Translations under genes and position numbers: made by a program
Assembly: GCA_902775735.1 (NCBI GenBank)
Contig: CACYNH010000015.1
Coordinates: 1-55,822, forward strand
DNA from: an uncultured Erysipelotrichaceae bacterium
Lineage (GTDB): Bacteria > Bacillota_I > Bacilli_A > Erysipelotrichales > Erysipelotrichaceae
DNA length: 55,822 bases
Reading direction: 5' to 3'
Notes under the pieces: model-generated
Database searches by the model: none
Told to the model about the DNA's origin: nothing
The model's input: the letters and a program-made list of their open reading frames with translations, nothing else
Part shown: in pieces, positions 19,107 to 28,203 of the stretch
Layout: each line of letters starts with the position of its first letter
How positions within the stretch are numbered: position 1 is the first letter of the stretch

Positions 19107-19570
19107 TCAGGCCGATGACAAAAGAGGACCTGCCCGCAATCGCCGCAATGGAAATGGAACTGTTTCCCGGCAGTCCGTGGCCGCAGGCGGAATTCCTCTA
19201 TGAAATGGAAGAGAATCCTTTCGCCCATCTTGACGTCTATGAAGAAAACGGGGAGATCCTTGGCTACATGGACTGGTGGGTGACCTATGAACAGGCCCAG
19301 CTGGCAAATATCGCAGTTGCCCGGAAGGCCTGGGGGAGGGGCATCGGTTCAGCGATGATGGACCATTGCGTGTCCGGGGCTGAAAAAGCCGGCTGCGAAA
19401 TGCTTTCACTTGAAGTGCGCGTTTCCAATGAGCGCGCCATTGCCTTATATGAAAAATACGGTTTTATCAAAGCTGCCGTCCGCCGTCACTACTATGAAAA
19501 CGGCGAGGACGCGCACCTGATGATCAAACCGCTGGGAGGTCTTACTGATGACTCTGATATTAGCGATTGA
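19103..19570 (+). CDS. rimI: GNAT N-acetyltransferase, RimI-like (ribosomal protein S18 alanine acetyltransferase)
   Basis: The 155-residue GNAT protein has the acetyl-CoA loop motif ARKAWGRGIGSAMM (near 74-87) and the C-terminal LYEKYGFIKAAVRRHYY segment characteristic of RimI. RimI acetylates the N-terminal Ala of ribosomal protein S18 in Escherichia coli. Placement between tsaB and tsaD is the standard Bacillota arrangement. It overlaps tsaB by four bases and tsaD by 23. Confidence 0.92.
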   Translation: MIRPMTKEDLPAIAAMEMELFPGSPWPQAEFLYEMEENPFAHLDVYEENGEILGYMDWWVTYEQAQLANIAVARKAWGRGIGSAMMDHCVSGAEKAGCEMLSLEVRVSNERAIALYEKYGFIKAAVRRHYYENGEDAHLMIKPLGGLTDDSDISD

Positions 19571-20561
19571 ATCCAGCTGTGACGAAACAGCGTGCGCCAT
19601 CGTGCGCGATGGAAAGGAAATCCTTTCCAATATCGTATCCAGCCAGATCAATGTTCATACCCGCTATGGCGGGGTGGTGCCGGAAGTCGCCAGCCGCATC
19701 CATGTCGAAAATATTTCGACCGTCATCACCGAAGCGCTGGAAACAGCGAAGGTGACAATGGATGACATCGACGCTGTCGCTTTCACACAGGGACCGGGCC
19801 TGATCGGCTCGCTCCATGTCGGCGTGCAGGCGGCCAAGACCATCGCCTGGGCGTATAACAAGCCGCTGGTTCCGATCAACCACATGACCGGCCACATCTA
19901 TGCCAACCGCTTTGTCAGCGAACTGGAATTTCCGATGCTGGCGCTGGTTATCTCGGGCGGCCACACCCAGCTGATCTGGATGAAGGATGACTGGACATTT
20001 GAGGAGATCGGCACAACCGGCGACGACGCCATCGGCGAAGCCTATGACAAGGTTGCACGTGTGCTGGGCCTTGGCTATCCGGGCGGTCCGAAAATCGATA
20101 AGATCGCCAAAGAGGGCGGCCCTCATTACACACTGCCCACCCCCAAAACAGCCAACCCCTATGACTTCTCCTTCTCGGGTCTTAAGACAGCGGTGCTGCA
20201 GATGATCCAGAGGGAAGAAAAGAAGGGAAATGAAGTCAGCGTTGCCGATACCGCCTGGTGCTTCCAGGAAACCGCTCTGCAGTCGATGGTGAAAAAGACC
20301 GTCGCGGCAGTGAAGGAATATCAGCCGAAAATGCTGGTGCTTGCGGGAGGCGTCGCGGCCAACTCAAGGCTGCGGGTGCTGATGGAGGAAGAGATGGCAA
20401 AGGTGCCGCAGACAAAACTGGTGATTCCGCCGCTGTACTGCTGCACCGACAACGCCGCCATGATCGGCGCCGCCGGCTATGTCGCTTTCACGCATGGTCT
20501 CTTCGGGGATTTTGACGCGGCAGCTGACCCGGGAATGTTAATGCCGGGTGAAAAATACTGA
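19548..20561 (+). CDS. tsaD: tRNA N6-adenosine threonylcarbamoyltransferase TsaD
   Basis: This 337-residue catalytic subunit of t6A synthesis transfers threonylcarbamoyl from TC-AMP to tRNA A37. It shows the start ILAIESSCDETA, the metal-binding HMTGHIYAN (HxxxH, near 110-118), the GGHTQL loop and the late VLAGGVAANSRLR segment of the ASKHA fold. GGGAGG lies inside rimI at correct spacing before the ATG. TsaC, which makes TC-AMP, is not in the window. Confidence 0.96.
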   Translation: MTLILAIESSCDETACAIVRDGKEILSNIVSSQINVHTRYGGVVPEVASRIHVENISTVITEALETAKVTMDDIDAVAFTQGPGLIGSLHVGVQAAKTIAWAYNKPLVPINHMTGHIYANRFVSELEFPMLALVISGGHTQLIWMKDDWTFEEIGTTGDDAIGEAYDKVARVLGLGYPGGPKIDKIAKEGGPHYTLPTPKTANPYDFSFSGLKTAVLQMIQREEKKGNEVSVADTAWCFQETALQSMVKKTVAAVKEYQPKMLVLAGGVAANSRLRVLMEEEMAKVPQTKLVIPPLYCCTDNAAMIGAAGYVAFTHGLFGDFDAAADPGMLMPGEKY

Positions 20562-20573
20562 TTCCGCCATAGT

Positions 20574-20619
20574 TTGTTAATTTTTGAATATTTTCACAAA
20601 GTGTTTTTAGGTGTAAGAT
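20574..20619 (+). promoter_or_regulatory. rex promoter with candidate Rex site
   Basis: TTTTCA (20591-20596) and TAAGAT (20614-20619) have 17-bp spacing. The -35 region is overlapped by TTGTTAA (20574) and TTTCACAA (20592-20599), which look like half-sites of the Rex operator (TTGTGAA/TTCACAA) with non-standard separation. Autoregulation by Rex is common in Bacillota, but this site is imperfect. Confidence 0.45.
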
Positions 20620-20635
20620 TGTCTTGGTGAGTGAT

Positions 20636-21256
20636 ATGACAGAAAGAAAAGTACCCAAGGCAACTTTACAGAGATATCCCGTCTATCTGAAGGCGTTGCG
20701 GAAACTGCGTTCCAACGGCGTCAGACGCATCATGTCGCGTGAACTCGCGGAATATGTGTCGATTGAGTCGACGACCATCCGCAGGGATTTCAGCTTCCTC
20801 GGCAACCTCGGAAAGCAGGGATACGGCTACAACGTCGATGATCTGATTGACATTTTCTCAGATCACCTTGGCGTCAATTTCGACGAAAAAATCATATTGA
20901 TCGGCGCCGGCAACCTCGGCAAGGCGCTCATGAACTACAACAACTGGAACCATGTCGTCGGCGAGATCGTCTGTGCCTTCGACCTGGCGCCGGAAAAGGT
21001 GACCGGCGCGCCGGTACCGGTATATCCGCTCAGCGAACTGAGCGAAAAAATGCCTCCGGGATGCAGAATCGCCATTCTCTGTATTTCCCAGGACGTGCAG
21101 GAAACTGTCAACCTGCTGATCGAGAACGGCATCCGCGGCTTTGTCAGCTTCGCGATGGAACACTTCTCGGTTCCCCAGGACGTGTATGTTAAGAGTGTGG
21201 ATGTTGTATCGAGCATCCAGGAACTTGTCTTCGAGACAAACGCAATCAGGAAGTAA
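20636..21256 (+). CDS. rex: Redox-sensing transcriptional repressor Rex
   Basis: This 206-residue repressor senses the NADH/NAD+ ratio and controls fermentation and respiration genes. The N-terminal winged helix contains STTIRRDFSFLG, and the Rossmann domain has GAGNLGKAL near residue 87. The C-terminal segment VDVVSSIQELVFETNAIR swaps in the family's dimer. The ATG at 20636 after GGTGAGTGAT is chosen over upstream TTG/GTG codons. It is followed 18 bases later by asnS, so the two are probably cotranscribed. Confidence 0.95.
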   Translation: MTERKVPKATLQRYPVYLKALRKLRSNGVRRIMSRELAEYVSIESTTIRRDFSFLGNLGKQGYGYNVDDLIDIFSDHLGVNFDEKIILIGAGNLGKALMNYNNWNHVVGEIVCAFDLAPEKVTGAPVPVYPLSELSEKMPPGCRIAILCISQDVQETVNLLIENGIRGFVSFAMEHFSVPQDVYVKSVDVVSSIQELVFETNAIRK

Positions 21257-21274
21257 TAAAAGGAGATCAGAATT

Positions 21275-22663
21275 ATGCCAACAGAAATGAGTGTCCGTGA
21301 ACTGTATGCACTGACAAAAGATGCGACCGAATTCGAAAGGGACCAGATTGATTACGTCCAGCTTCAGGGCTGGGTGCGCACCAACCGCGCCGGAAAAAAT
21401 GTTTCCTTCATCGCGCTGAACGACGGAACTTATTTCCAGAATGTTCAGATTGTCTATTCAGCCGACACACTGGCTGATTATGACAAAGTCAGCAAATACC
21501 TCACCGGCACTGCCATTTCCGTCGTCGGCAAATACGTGCCCACACCCGAGGCAAAGCAGCCGTTTGAAATCCAGGCATCCGAAATCAACCTTGAAGGCGC
21601 CTGTGACGGCACTTATCCGATGCAGAAGAAGAGACATTCCTTTGAATACCTCAGAGAAGTCGGCCATCTTCGTCCGAGAACCAACACATTCTCCGCTGTC
21701 TTCAGAGTCAGATCATGCTTAGCGATGGCGATCCACCAGTTCTTCCAGGAACAGGGTTTCGTCTATGTCAACACACCGATCATCACCGGCAACGACGCCG
21801 AGGGCGCCGGCCAGACATTCACTGTCACAACCCGTGATGACGCCAACTATGAAGAAGACTTCTTCGGCAAGCACGCTTCCCTGACTGTTTCCGGTCAGCT
21901 GCAGGCGGAGGCTTTCGCCCTTGCTTTCCGTGACGTTTATACATTCGGCCCGACTTTCCGCGCTGAAAACTCCAACACAACAACCCACGCCTCTGAATTC
22001 TGGATGATCGAGCCGGAAATGGCTTTCGCCGATCTGGACTATGACATGGATGTCATTGAGGATATGGTCAAGTACTGCATCGACTACATTCTTGAGACAT
22101 GCCCGGAGGAAATGAAGTTCTTCAACGAAAGAATCGACACAACCCTGCTGGACAGACTGAACCATGTCAGAAACAGCGAATTCCGCAGAATGCCTTACAC
22201 CGAGGCAATCGAAATTCTCAAGCAGGCGGATGTGAAGTTTGAAAACTCCAACATCTACTGGGGCATGGACCTCAACACCGAGCATGAGCGCTACATCACC
22301 GAAAAGGTTGTCAAGGGCCCGACATTCCTGATCAACTATCCGGAAGAAATCAAGGCCTTCTACATGAGACAGAACGACGACGGCAAGACAGTCGCGGCAT
22401 GCGACCTGCTGGTGCCGGGGGTTGGCGAACTCGTCGGCGGCAGCCAGAGAGAAGAGCGTCTCGATGTTCTGGAAGCCAAGATGGAAAAGCTCGGAATGCA
22501 CAAGGAAACACTCGACTGGTATCTCGACCTGAGAAGATACGGCGGCTGCCAGCATGCCGGCTTCGGCCTTGGCTTTGAACGCCTTGTCATGTATATCACA
22601 GGCATGGAGAATATCAGGGACGTGATTCCTTTCGCCCGCACACCGCGCAACCTCTTATTCTGA
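21275..22663 (+). CDS. asnS: Asparaginyl-tRNA synthetase
   Basis: The 462-residue class II synthetase has an N-terminal OB-fold anticodon-binding domain ([15 protein letters not shown] near 25-39) and the catalytic core. [20 protein letters not shown] is motif 2, and [15 protein letters not shown] is motif 3 near the C-terminus. It charges tRNA-Asn directly. AAAAGGAGATC precedes the ATG, and a strong terminator follows. Confidence 0.96.
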   Translation: MPTEMSVRELYALTKDATEFERDQIDYVQLQGWVRTNRAGKNVSFIALNDGTYFQNVQIVYSADTLADYDKVSKYLTGTAISVVGKYVPTPEAKQPFEIQASEINLEGACDGTYPMQKKRHSFEYLREVGHLRPRTNTFSAVFRVRSCLAMAIHQFFQEQGFVYVNTPIITGNDAEGAGQTFTVTTRDDANYEEDFFGKHASLTVSGQLQAEAFALAFRDVYTFGPTFRAENSNTTTHASEFWMIEPEMAFADLDYDMDVIEDMVKYCIDYILETCPEEMKFFNERIDTTLLDRLNHVRNSEFRRMPYTEAIEILKQADVKFENSNIYWGMDLNTEHERYITEKVVKGPTFLINYPEEIKAFYMRQNDDGKTVAACDLLVPGVGELVGGSQREERLDVLEAKMEKLGMHKETLDWYLDLRRYGGCQHAGFGLGFERLVMYITGMENIRDVIPFARTPRNLLF

Positions 22664-22691
22664 TTCAACCATTTAAAGAAACATTGCAAAG

Positions 22692-22730
22692 GGGAATGGA
22701 ATTCTCACAAAGACTCCATTCCCGTTTTTT
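22692..22730 (+). terminator. Intrinsic terminator after asnS
   Basis: GGGAATGGA and TCCATTCCC form a perfect 9-bp stem followed by GTTTTTT. The ABC-F gene begins 12 bases later, so that gene depends on read-through or on a promoter in this hairpin region. Confidence 0.92.
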
Positions 22731-22741
22731 GAAGGAGACTT

Positions 22742-24601
22742 ATGCTGTATCAGGTCAGTAAAGCAGCCAAATACTATGGCGCCGAGACCGTGTTTGAAGA
22801 CTGCAGTTTTGAAATACGGGGCACAGAAAAAATAGCGATCGTCGGCCGTAACGGCTGCGGCAAAACAACATTCCTGCGCTGCATGTGCGGCGAGGAGAAT
22901 TTTGACCGTGGGGCTGTCTCAAGGCAGAACGGCATCACCATCGGCTATCTTGCCCAGAAGGTTCTTGAACATGACGAGAGAACCGTGGAGGATGAGCTGA
23001 TGCGGATCTACGCCGGCGTGTTCGATCTGCAGAAGCGCATGAACGATCTTGAGGAACAGATGGCTCAGGGCGCCGATGAAAAGATTCTCAACCAGTACGC
23101 CCGCCTCCAGGAGGAATTCGAGGCGGCCGGCGGCTACAGCTGGGAATCGGAAATGAAGACCGTCTTCACAAGGTTCGGATTCGATCTTTCCGATCTGAAG
23201 AAGAAGATCGGCGAATTCTCCGGCGGCCAGAAGACAAGGATCGCCTTTGTCAGGCTCCTGCTCTCCAAACCGGATATCCTGCTTCTTGACGAGCCCACCA
23301 ACCACCTCGACCTTGCGGCCATTGAATGGCTGGAAGGCTATGTCAAAAACTATCCCAAGGCCGTCGTTGTCGTTTCCCATGACCGGATGTTCCTGGACAG
23401 GGTTGTCGACTGCGTCGTCGATATGGAATACGGAAAGATGAAACGCTATTCCGGAAGCTATTCCTCATTCACCATCCAGAAGGAAAACGACCTGGAGCGC
23501 CTGCAGCAGGCCTATGAGCGCCAGCAGAAGGATATCCAGAGACTGCAGGCTCTGATTGAAAAATTCCGCTACAAGAAAAACAAGGCGGCCTTCGCCCAGT
23601 CCAAGATCAAATACCTCGACCGGATGGAAAAGATCGAAGTGGAAAAGGCCGACACCAAAACCTTCCACGCGAAGTTTACCCCGGCCGTCAAAGGCGGCGA
23701 GCGCGTCCTTGATGTCGATCATCTGAAGATCGGCTACGACGTGCCGCTCTGCGAGGTGTCGCTGGAAATGCACAGGGGAAACCGGATCGGCGTTATCGGC
23801 GCCAACGGCACCGGCAAATCGACTTTTGTCAAAACCCTCATGGGTCTTGTGGCGCCTTTATCCGGCACCTTCCTCTATGGCCACCAGATCGAGTGCGGCT
23901 ACTTTGACCAGCAGCTCGCCCAGTTCTCCAGCGGCAAAACCGTTCTTGAGGAACTGTGGGATGAAAACCCGGAACTCGACAGAACCGCCGTGCGCAGCGT
24001 GCTGGGCCAGTTCCTGTTTTCGGCCGATGATGTGTTCAAAACCGTCGATGTGCTCTCCGGCGGCGAAAAGGTCAGATTATCCCTGGCCAAGCTGCTTTTA
24101 AAGCATTCCAATCTGCTGATTCTGGACGAACCGACCAACCATCTCGATATTCCCGGCAAGGAAGCGCTTGAAGAATCCCTCAGGGACTTCACCGGTTCCA
24201 TCCTGTTTGTTTCCCATGACCGTTATTTCATCAACCAGCTGGCCGACCGGCTGCTGATCCTGGATGATGAGGGCGCGGAGTTCTTTGAAGGAAACTATCA
24301 GGAATATTCAGACCTGAAAAAAGCGCAGGAAACTGTTCTGAAAGCTGAGCAGCCCGCCAAAGCCGGCGTGAAGAATGAAAAGAAAACACTCTCGCCGGAA
24401 GGCAGAAGAAGACAGCTGGCGGCGACGGAAAAGAAGATCACCGAAAAAGAAAACCGGCTTGAAGAGTGCCGCGCGCTGCGGTTTGAGCCGGAGTATTACG
24501 AGGATTTTGAAAAGATGAACGCCCTTGAAGAGGAAATCACAGGCCTTGAAGAGGAAATCGCCGCTCTTATGGATGAATGGGAAGCGCTCAGCGAGGGCTG
24601 A
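22742..24601 (+). CDS. ABC-F family ribosome-associated ATPase
   Basis: The 619-residue cytosolic protein has two ABC ATPase domains and no membrane segments. Domain 1 shows GRNGCGKTT, FSGGQKTR and LLLDEPTNHLD. Domain 2 (from about 320) shows GANGTGKST, LSGGEKVR and LILDEPTNHLD. The interdomain linker is long and basic, as in ABC-F proteins that reach toward the peptidyl-transferase centre. The C-terminus (about 555-619) is a charged coiled coil, like Uup/YdiF. Such proteins resolve stalled ribosomes or protect against antibiotics; the subfamily is not certain. GAAGGAGAC precedes the ATG. Confidence 0.93.
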   Translation: MLYQVSKAAKYYGAETVFEDCSFEIRGTEKIAIVGRNGCGKTTFLRCMCGEENFDRGAVSRQNGITIGYLAQKVLEHDERTVEDELMRIYAGVFDLQKRMNDLEEQMAQGADEKILNQYARLQEEFEAAGGYSWESEMKTVFTRFGFDLSDLKKKIGEFSGGQKTRIAFVRLLLSKPDILLLDEPTNHLDLAAIEWLEGYVKNYPKAVVVVSHDRMFLDRVVDCVVDMEYGKMKRYSGSYSSFTIQKENDLERLQQAYERQQKDIQRLQALIEKFRYKKNKAAFAQSKIKYLDRMEKIEVEKADTKTFHAKFTPAVKGGERVLDVDHLKIGYDVPLCEVSLEMHRGNRIGVIGANGTGKSTFVKTLMGLVAPLSGTFLYGHQIECGYFDQQLAQFSSGKTVLEELWDENPELDRTAVRSVLGQFLFSADDVFKTVDVLSGGEKVRLSLAKLLLKHSNLLILDEPTNHLDIPGKEALEESLRDFTGSILFVSHDRYFINQLADRLLILDDEGAEFFEGNYQEYSDLKKAQETVLKAEQPAKAGVKNEKKTLSPEGRRRQLAATEKKITEKENRLEECRALRFEPEYYEDFEKMNALEEEITGLEEEIAALMDEWEALSEG

Positions 24602-24606
24602 TCTGC

Positions 24607-24612
24607 TATAAT
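24607..24612 (+). promoter_or_regulatory. Candidate -10 element upstream of second phosphofructokinase
   Basis: TATAAT lies 28 bases upstream of the ATG at 24640, immediately after the ABC-F stop. No convincing -35 is visible, so this is a weak promoter call. Confidence 0.4.
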
Positions 24613-24639
24613 TTCATTAAGTTATAGAGGTGAACAGAA

Positions 24640-25878
24640 ATGCCTAATTGTATCGTTGCCCAGTCCGGCGGACCGAGTTCCGTTGTTAATGCGACACTGG
24701 CCGGAATCATCAAGGCCAATCAGCTCTGCCCCATTTACGATCATGTCTACGGAGGAATCAACGGAATCGAGGGAATCCTCCAGGAACGGTTTGTGGATCT
24801 GACAAAGATGAGCGATCATGAAAACCTTGTCCTGCGCCAGACCCCGGCAAGCGCCCTTGGCTCCTGCCGCTACAAGCTGAAGAGAAACAATGTTGAAGAT
24901 CTTGAAAAGGTCATGTCCATCATGGAACGCTACGACGCCGAAACGCTTTTCTACATCGGCGGCAATGACTCGATGGACACCGTCGCTTCCCTGAGCGAAT
25001 TTGCCAATTCCAAAGGCATAAAAAACCGCCGCTTTGTCGGCTGTCCCAAATCCATCGACAATGACCTGATTGTCATTGACCATGCCCCGGGTTTCGGCTC
25101 GGCGGCCAAATTCATCGCCACCACGGCGCTGCAGTGCTGGCAGGATATCAATGTCTATCCCGCTTCCCGCAAAGAAGTGTTCATTCTGGAAACCATGGGC
25201 CGCGACGCCGGCTGGCTGGCTGCTTCGGCCTGCCTTTCCAACATTGTCGACCTGCTGATCGTGCCGGAAGTCAACTTCGACAGAGAAGCCGTTCTTGATG
25301 AAATCGCGAAAATTGTCGAAGCCAAATCCAAGTGCTTCGTCGTCATTTCCGAAGGCGCCCATTATGCCGACGGCACCTATATCGCTTCCGCCGAGGCAAG
25401 AAACGACCTCTTCGGCACCGCGGTTTTAGGCGGCGCGGCAAGAGCGCTTGAGCAGATGATCCTGGAAGAAGGCGTCTGCGGCCGCTGCAAGATCCAGGAA
25501 CTCTCGACTGCCCAGCGTTCCCACGCCTCCGAACAGTCGCTGGTTGACGTCAATGAATCCTACCGCATCGGCATGAGCGCCCACATGAGAAGCGCTGATC
25601 CGGCTTTCACCGGCAAGCTGGTCGGAATCAGAAGGCGGAAGGACATTAAAGAATACGACGTTGAATACTACACCATCGACGCCGACAGGGTGGCCAACTT
25701 CGTCAGAAACTTCCCGGAAAAGTGGCTGCTGGAAGACTACCATGGCATCACTGATGAAGCGATCCAGTATATGAGACCGCTGATCCAGGGCACTCCCCAG
25801 CTGATCATGAACGACGGCCTGCCTGAGCAGACACTGCCATACTATCTCTGTGATATTGAAATCGATAAAAAGCCTTAA
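24640..25878 (+). CDS. 6-phosphofructokinase, probably diphosphate-dependent
   Basis: This 412-residue PFK-family enzyme would phosphorylate fructose 6-phosphate. The start CIVAQSGGPSSVVNATLAG gives the phosphate-donor loop. IGGNDSMDT (near 106-114) replaces the ATP-type GGDGS, and CPKSIDNDL carries the Lys associated with PPi use. A C-terminal part longer than in the 320-residue ATP enzymes is also consistent with a PPi-type clade. AGAGGTGAAC precedes the ATG. It differs clearly from the long Pfp at 6657. Donor specificity cannot be proven from sequence, because clade members vary. Confidence 0.88.
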   Translation: MPNCIVAQSGGPSSVVNATLAGIIKANQLCPIYDHVYGGINGIEGILQERFVDLTKMSDHENLVLRQTPASALGSCRYKLKRNNVEDLEKVMSIMERYDAETLFYIGGNDSMDTVASLSEFANSKGIKNRRFVGCPKSIDNDLIVIDHAPGFGSAAKFIATTALQCWQDINVYPASRKEVFILETMGRDAGWLAASACLSNIVDLLIVPEVNFDREAVLDEIAKIVEAKSKCFVVISEGAHYADGTYIASAEARNDLFGTAVLGGAARALEQMILEEGVCGRCKIQELSTAQRSHASEQSLVDVNESYRIGMSAHMRSADPAFTGKLVGIRRRKDIKEYDVEYYTIDADRVANFVRNFPEKWLLEDYHGITDEAIQYMRPLIQGTPQLIMNDGLPEQTLPYYLCDIEIDKKP

Positions 25879-25896
25879 TAACACAAGGTGCACGAA

Positions 25897-25936
25897 AAAA
25901 CCTCAGCGGCCTATCAATTGACCGCTAAGGTTTTAA
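25897..25936. terminator. Bidirectional terminator between convergent genes
   Basis: AAAACCTCAGCGG and CCGCTAAGGTTTT pair with one mismatch. A T-run is present on both strands, serving the phosphofructokinase (plus) and the small gene at 25933 (minus). Confidence 0.8.
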
Positions 25937-26346
25937 TCTGCTTTGTATTCTTCATCAAAAGGAAGTTTCAGTTCATTGACAGTCACCGAGAAGTATTCTC
26001 CTTCCTGTTCATTGGGAAACTGAAAGCCTTCCTCAAATTCAATTATGAGCTGTTCATGATCGGAAACCTGATCGGTTTCCGCGTTTACAATATGCCCGCA
26101 GACCGTATATCCGCTCATGATATAGAGCACGCCGTCCCCAAGAGAAACAGGGGCGGTTTCATCAGGTCTGCTCACATCAATGCCGAACTGCGCCAGGTAT
26201 TCTGTCAGAGCAGGGTATCTTTCTCTGATCCGTCTTTGGAACAGGCGGCAGTCTTCACAATCGCAGAGTGTGTTGGAGCGGTAATACCGTTCTGTCTTTT
26301 CTCTGCCCACGGCAAACACCCTGCCGTTCACTCTGATTTCTTCCAT
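25933..26346 (-). CDS. Conserved protein of unknown function with CxCxxC motif
   Basis: The 137-residue soluble protein is not assigned to a named family. Near residues 28-33 it has CDCEDC, a possible metal site, embedded in a basic YYRSNTL..RLFQRRIRERYP context. The C-terminal half is acidic and beta-rich by appearance. It lies 8 bases downstream of the HAD phosphatase on the same strand, so the two probably form an operon. No membrane segment or signal peptide is seen. Confidence 0.7.
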   Translation of the reverse strand: MEEIRVNGRVFAVGREKTERYYRSNTLCDCEDCRLFQRRIRERYPALTEYLAQFGIDVSRPDETAPVSLGDGVLYIMSGYTVCGHIVNAETDQVSDHEQLIIEFEEGFQFPNEQEGEYFSVTVNELKLPFDEEYKAD

Positions 26347-26354
26347 GATCAGAC

Positions 26355-27170
26355 TCAGATCAGTCCGAGATGGATGAATGCGTTCTTCAGACCGTCTTCA
26401 TCGGTGCCGGTTGTGATATAGTCCGCCGCGTCTTTGGCGCTCTGGTTTCCCGATCCCATGGCAATGGAATATCCGCACAGCTCAAACATCGGAACATCGA
26501 CAGCCTCATCGCCGAACGCGATTGTGTCTTCTTTATCCGCCTTCAGATAATCCAGAAGGAAATGGATGGCGTTGGCCTTGTTCACGCCTTTGGGCGAGAC
26601 ATCGCCATGCGAGCAGTTGGGCGCGTCGCCGCCCCAGCAGCCCACATGCAGGGAAGTGAACTTTTCTTTCGCCGCCAGATAATCCTCCCAGCTGTTGAGC
26701 CGGAAGCTGATCTTGTTCACGTCATCCCGATAGGGGGAGGCGCCATAGATCATCCTCTCAAAGAATTCTCCGTACTGCGGCTCTTTGCCGAACTTCTTCC
26801 GGTAGGCTTCAAAGGATCTTTCCTTATACTTTTCAGAAGGGTAGAGACCGCTGTTGCATTCAAGATAGAACTCCATATCACGCTCTCTGCACCAGTCAAC
26901 GACGTCACGGCATTCTTCAGCTGTAAGCTTCTGGTGCATGATGGTCTTCCCGTGATCCTCCACATAGCAGCCGTTGCCGCCGATCATGCCGTCCAGACCG
27001 ATCGCCCAGATGTCCTCATAGATTTCCGCTTTTGACCTGCCGGTGCAGATATAGGCGAGATGTCCGTTTTCTCTGGCTTTGCGGATCGCCTCCACTGCCG
27101 AAACGGGCGGTTTGTTATAAAGGGGAGAACAGAGTGTTCCGTCAACATCAATAAACAGAATCTTTCTCAT
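26355..27170 (-). CDS. HAD-superfamily (Cof-type) phosphatase
   Basis: This 271-residue cytosolic hydrolase has HAD motif I FIDVDGTLC at the N-terminus, motif II ICTGRS, a C2-type cap and motif IV IAFGDEAVDVPMFE near 215-228. Cof-type enzymes dephosphorylate sugar phosphates, FMN or similar; the substrate is not predictable. The ATG at 27170 has GAGG seven bases upstream and is preferred over the in-frame ATG at 27176. Confidence 0.9.
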   Translation of the reverse strand: MRKILFIDVDGTLCSPLYNKPPVSAVEAIRKARENGHLAYICTGRSKAEIYEDIWAIGLDGMIGGNGCYVEDHGKTIMHQKLTAEECRDVVDWCRERDMEFYLECNSGLYPSEKYKERSFEAYRKKFGKEPQYGEFFERMIYGASPYRDDVNKISFRLNSWEDYLAAKEKFTSLHVGCWGGDAPNCSHGDVSPKGVNKANAIHFLLDYLKADKEDTIAFGDEAVDVPMFELCGYSIAMGSGNQSAKDAADYITTGTDEDGLKNAFIHLGLI

Positions 27171-27220
27171 AGGCATACCTCAACGCTGTCACTATACAGG
27201 AACAGTTATTCTGATTCAAA

Positions 27221-27248
27221 GAAAAAGCATCCTTTCGGGACGCTTTTG
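27221..27248 (-). terminator. Intrinsic terminator downstream of tRNA-Ser
   Basis: On the minus strand, AAAAGCGTCC and GGATGCTTTT pair with one mismatch and are followed by TTC. It lies just past the tRNA 3' end and before the HAD gene. Confidence 0.7.
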
Positions 27249-27254
27249 AATCTA

Positions 27255-27343
27255 TGGCGGAGAATGAGGGATTTGAACCCCCGCACGCTTTCACGTCTAG
27301 CGGTTTTCGAAACCGCCCCCTTCAGCCTCTTGGGTAATTCTCC
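27255..27343 (-). tRNA. tRNA-Ser (anticodon CGA)
   Basis: The 89-nt minus-strand sequence folds into a class II tRNA. The acceptor stem is GGAGAAT/ATTCTCC with an encoded GCCA 3' end, and the anticodon stem-loop GCGGT-TTCGAAA-ACCGC has CGA at positions 34-36. A long variable arm with stem AGACGTGAAAGCGT and a T loop GGTTCAAATCC complete it. It reads UCG codons. A -10-like TATACT lies about 12 bases upstream (27355-27360 on the plus strand). Confidence 0.97.
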
Positions 27344-27445
27344 AATGCATAAAGAGTATACCACAAATCGTTCTTTCTGCATCCATGATTTCAAAACCCC
27401 ATTCCTGTCATGTTAATATATTGGGAAGAAATACCGGAGAAGCGT

Positions 27446-27994
27446 ATGAACGAAAAAGACACTAAAAAGAAGAAAAAGAACAAAAGAGCGTACCTGAACG
27501 ATTTCGAGCTTCAGGACAACGGTGAATATACATATAAAGGAACAGTCTATAAATATGAAGGGGACTGGAAGGACTGCCGGAAAAAACTGTGGACCCTGTG
27601 CGCGCTTCTGGCGGTATTGACTGTCGGGGCAGGTCTGGTGCCCTACGGCGGCATGATGAACGCCTTCTATGTCATCCTGCCGTACATCGTCGAAGTGTGT
27701 CTTGGCGCTTATCTTATTTATAATGTGCTGAGACTGACGAAAGGGGAGGGTGAAGTCAGGGAGTATGTCTTCACAAAAACCTTTGAACAGTTCAGCGGCT
27801 GGTTCATGATCCTTTTCGTCAGCGCCGTCATGTGCCTGCTCGGGGAAATCCTGCACCTGATTCTTTCCCATAGCCTGGAGGGCGTCTGGCTGAGCCTGCT
27901 CTTCATCGCTCTTCAGTCGATGGTCTTCGGAACTGTGTCCGGCTTCAGCCGCCAGTGCCAGTCGATGACGTTTAAAAAAATGAAAACAAAGTGA
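27446..27994 (+). CDS. Uncharacterised membrane protein with four predicted TM segments
   Basis: The 182-residue protein has a highly basic start (KDTKKKKKNKR), a short soluble stretch, then hydrophobic segments near residues 48-68, 76-100, 120-145 and 150-172. The family is not recognised. CGGAGAAG precedes the ATG at 27446; a longer reading from 27410 lacks a ribosome site. It stands alone between the tRNA-Ser and opp operon 2. Confidence 0.75.
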   Translation: MNEKDTKKKKKNKRAYLNDFELQDNGEYTYKGTVYKYEGDWKDCRKKLWTLCALLAVLTVGAGLVPYGGMMNAFYVILPYIVEVCLGAYLIYNVLRLTKGEGEVREYVFTKTFEQFSGWFMILFVSAVMCLLGEILHLILSHSLEGVWLSLLFIALQSMVFGTVSGFSRQCQSMTFKKMKTK

Positions 27995-28055
27995 AAATCT
28001 TTGCAAAAATTAAACTTGATTTGCGCATGAAAACGCAATTCAAAATGTTCAATTA

Positions 28056-28084
28056 TTGACTACCTTGTGCAATAAAGATAAAAT
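28056..28084 (+). promoter_or_regulatory. Sigma-A-type promoter of opp operon 2
   Basis: TTGACT (28056-28061) and TAAAAT (28079-28084) have exact 17-bp spacing, leaving a leader of about 110 bases before oppA. No riboswitch or further regulatory motif is recognised in that leader. Confidence 0.75.
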
Positions 28085-28203
28085 TCTTTACATAAGTACT
28101 TTCGGCAGGACACCTGTGCGTACTGGAAAAATTCAACAGTTGCCGGTACAAGCCATCACTTCTGTTCTGCTGGCGTATTTATTTTTTCGGAGGGAAAAGA
28201 AAA

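Noticed and set aside
25888..27035. Plus-strand open frames opposite the CxCxxC protein and the HAD gene
   Set aside because: The minus-strand frames have HAD motifs and operon spacing; the plus frames have neither motifs nor ribosome sites.
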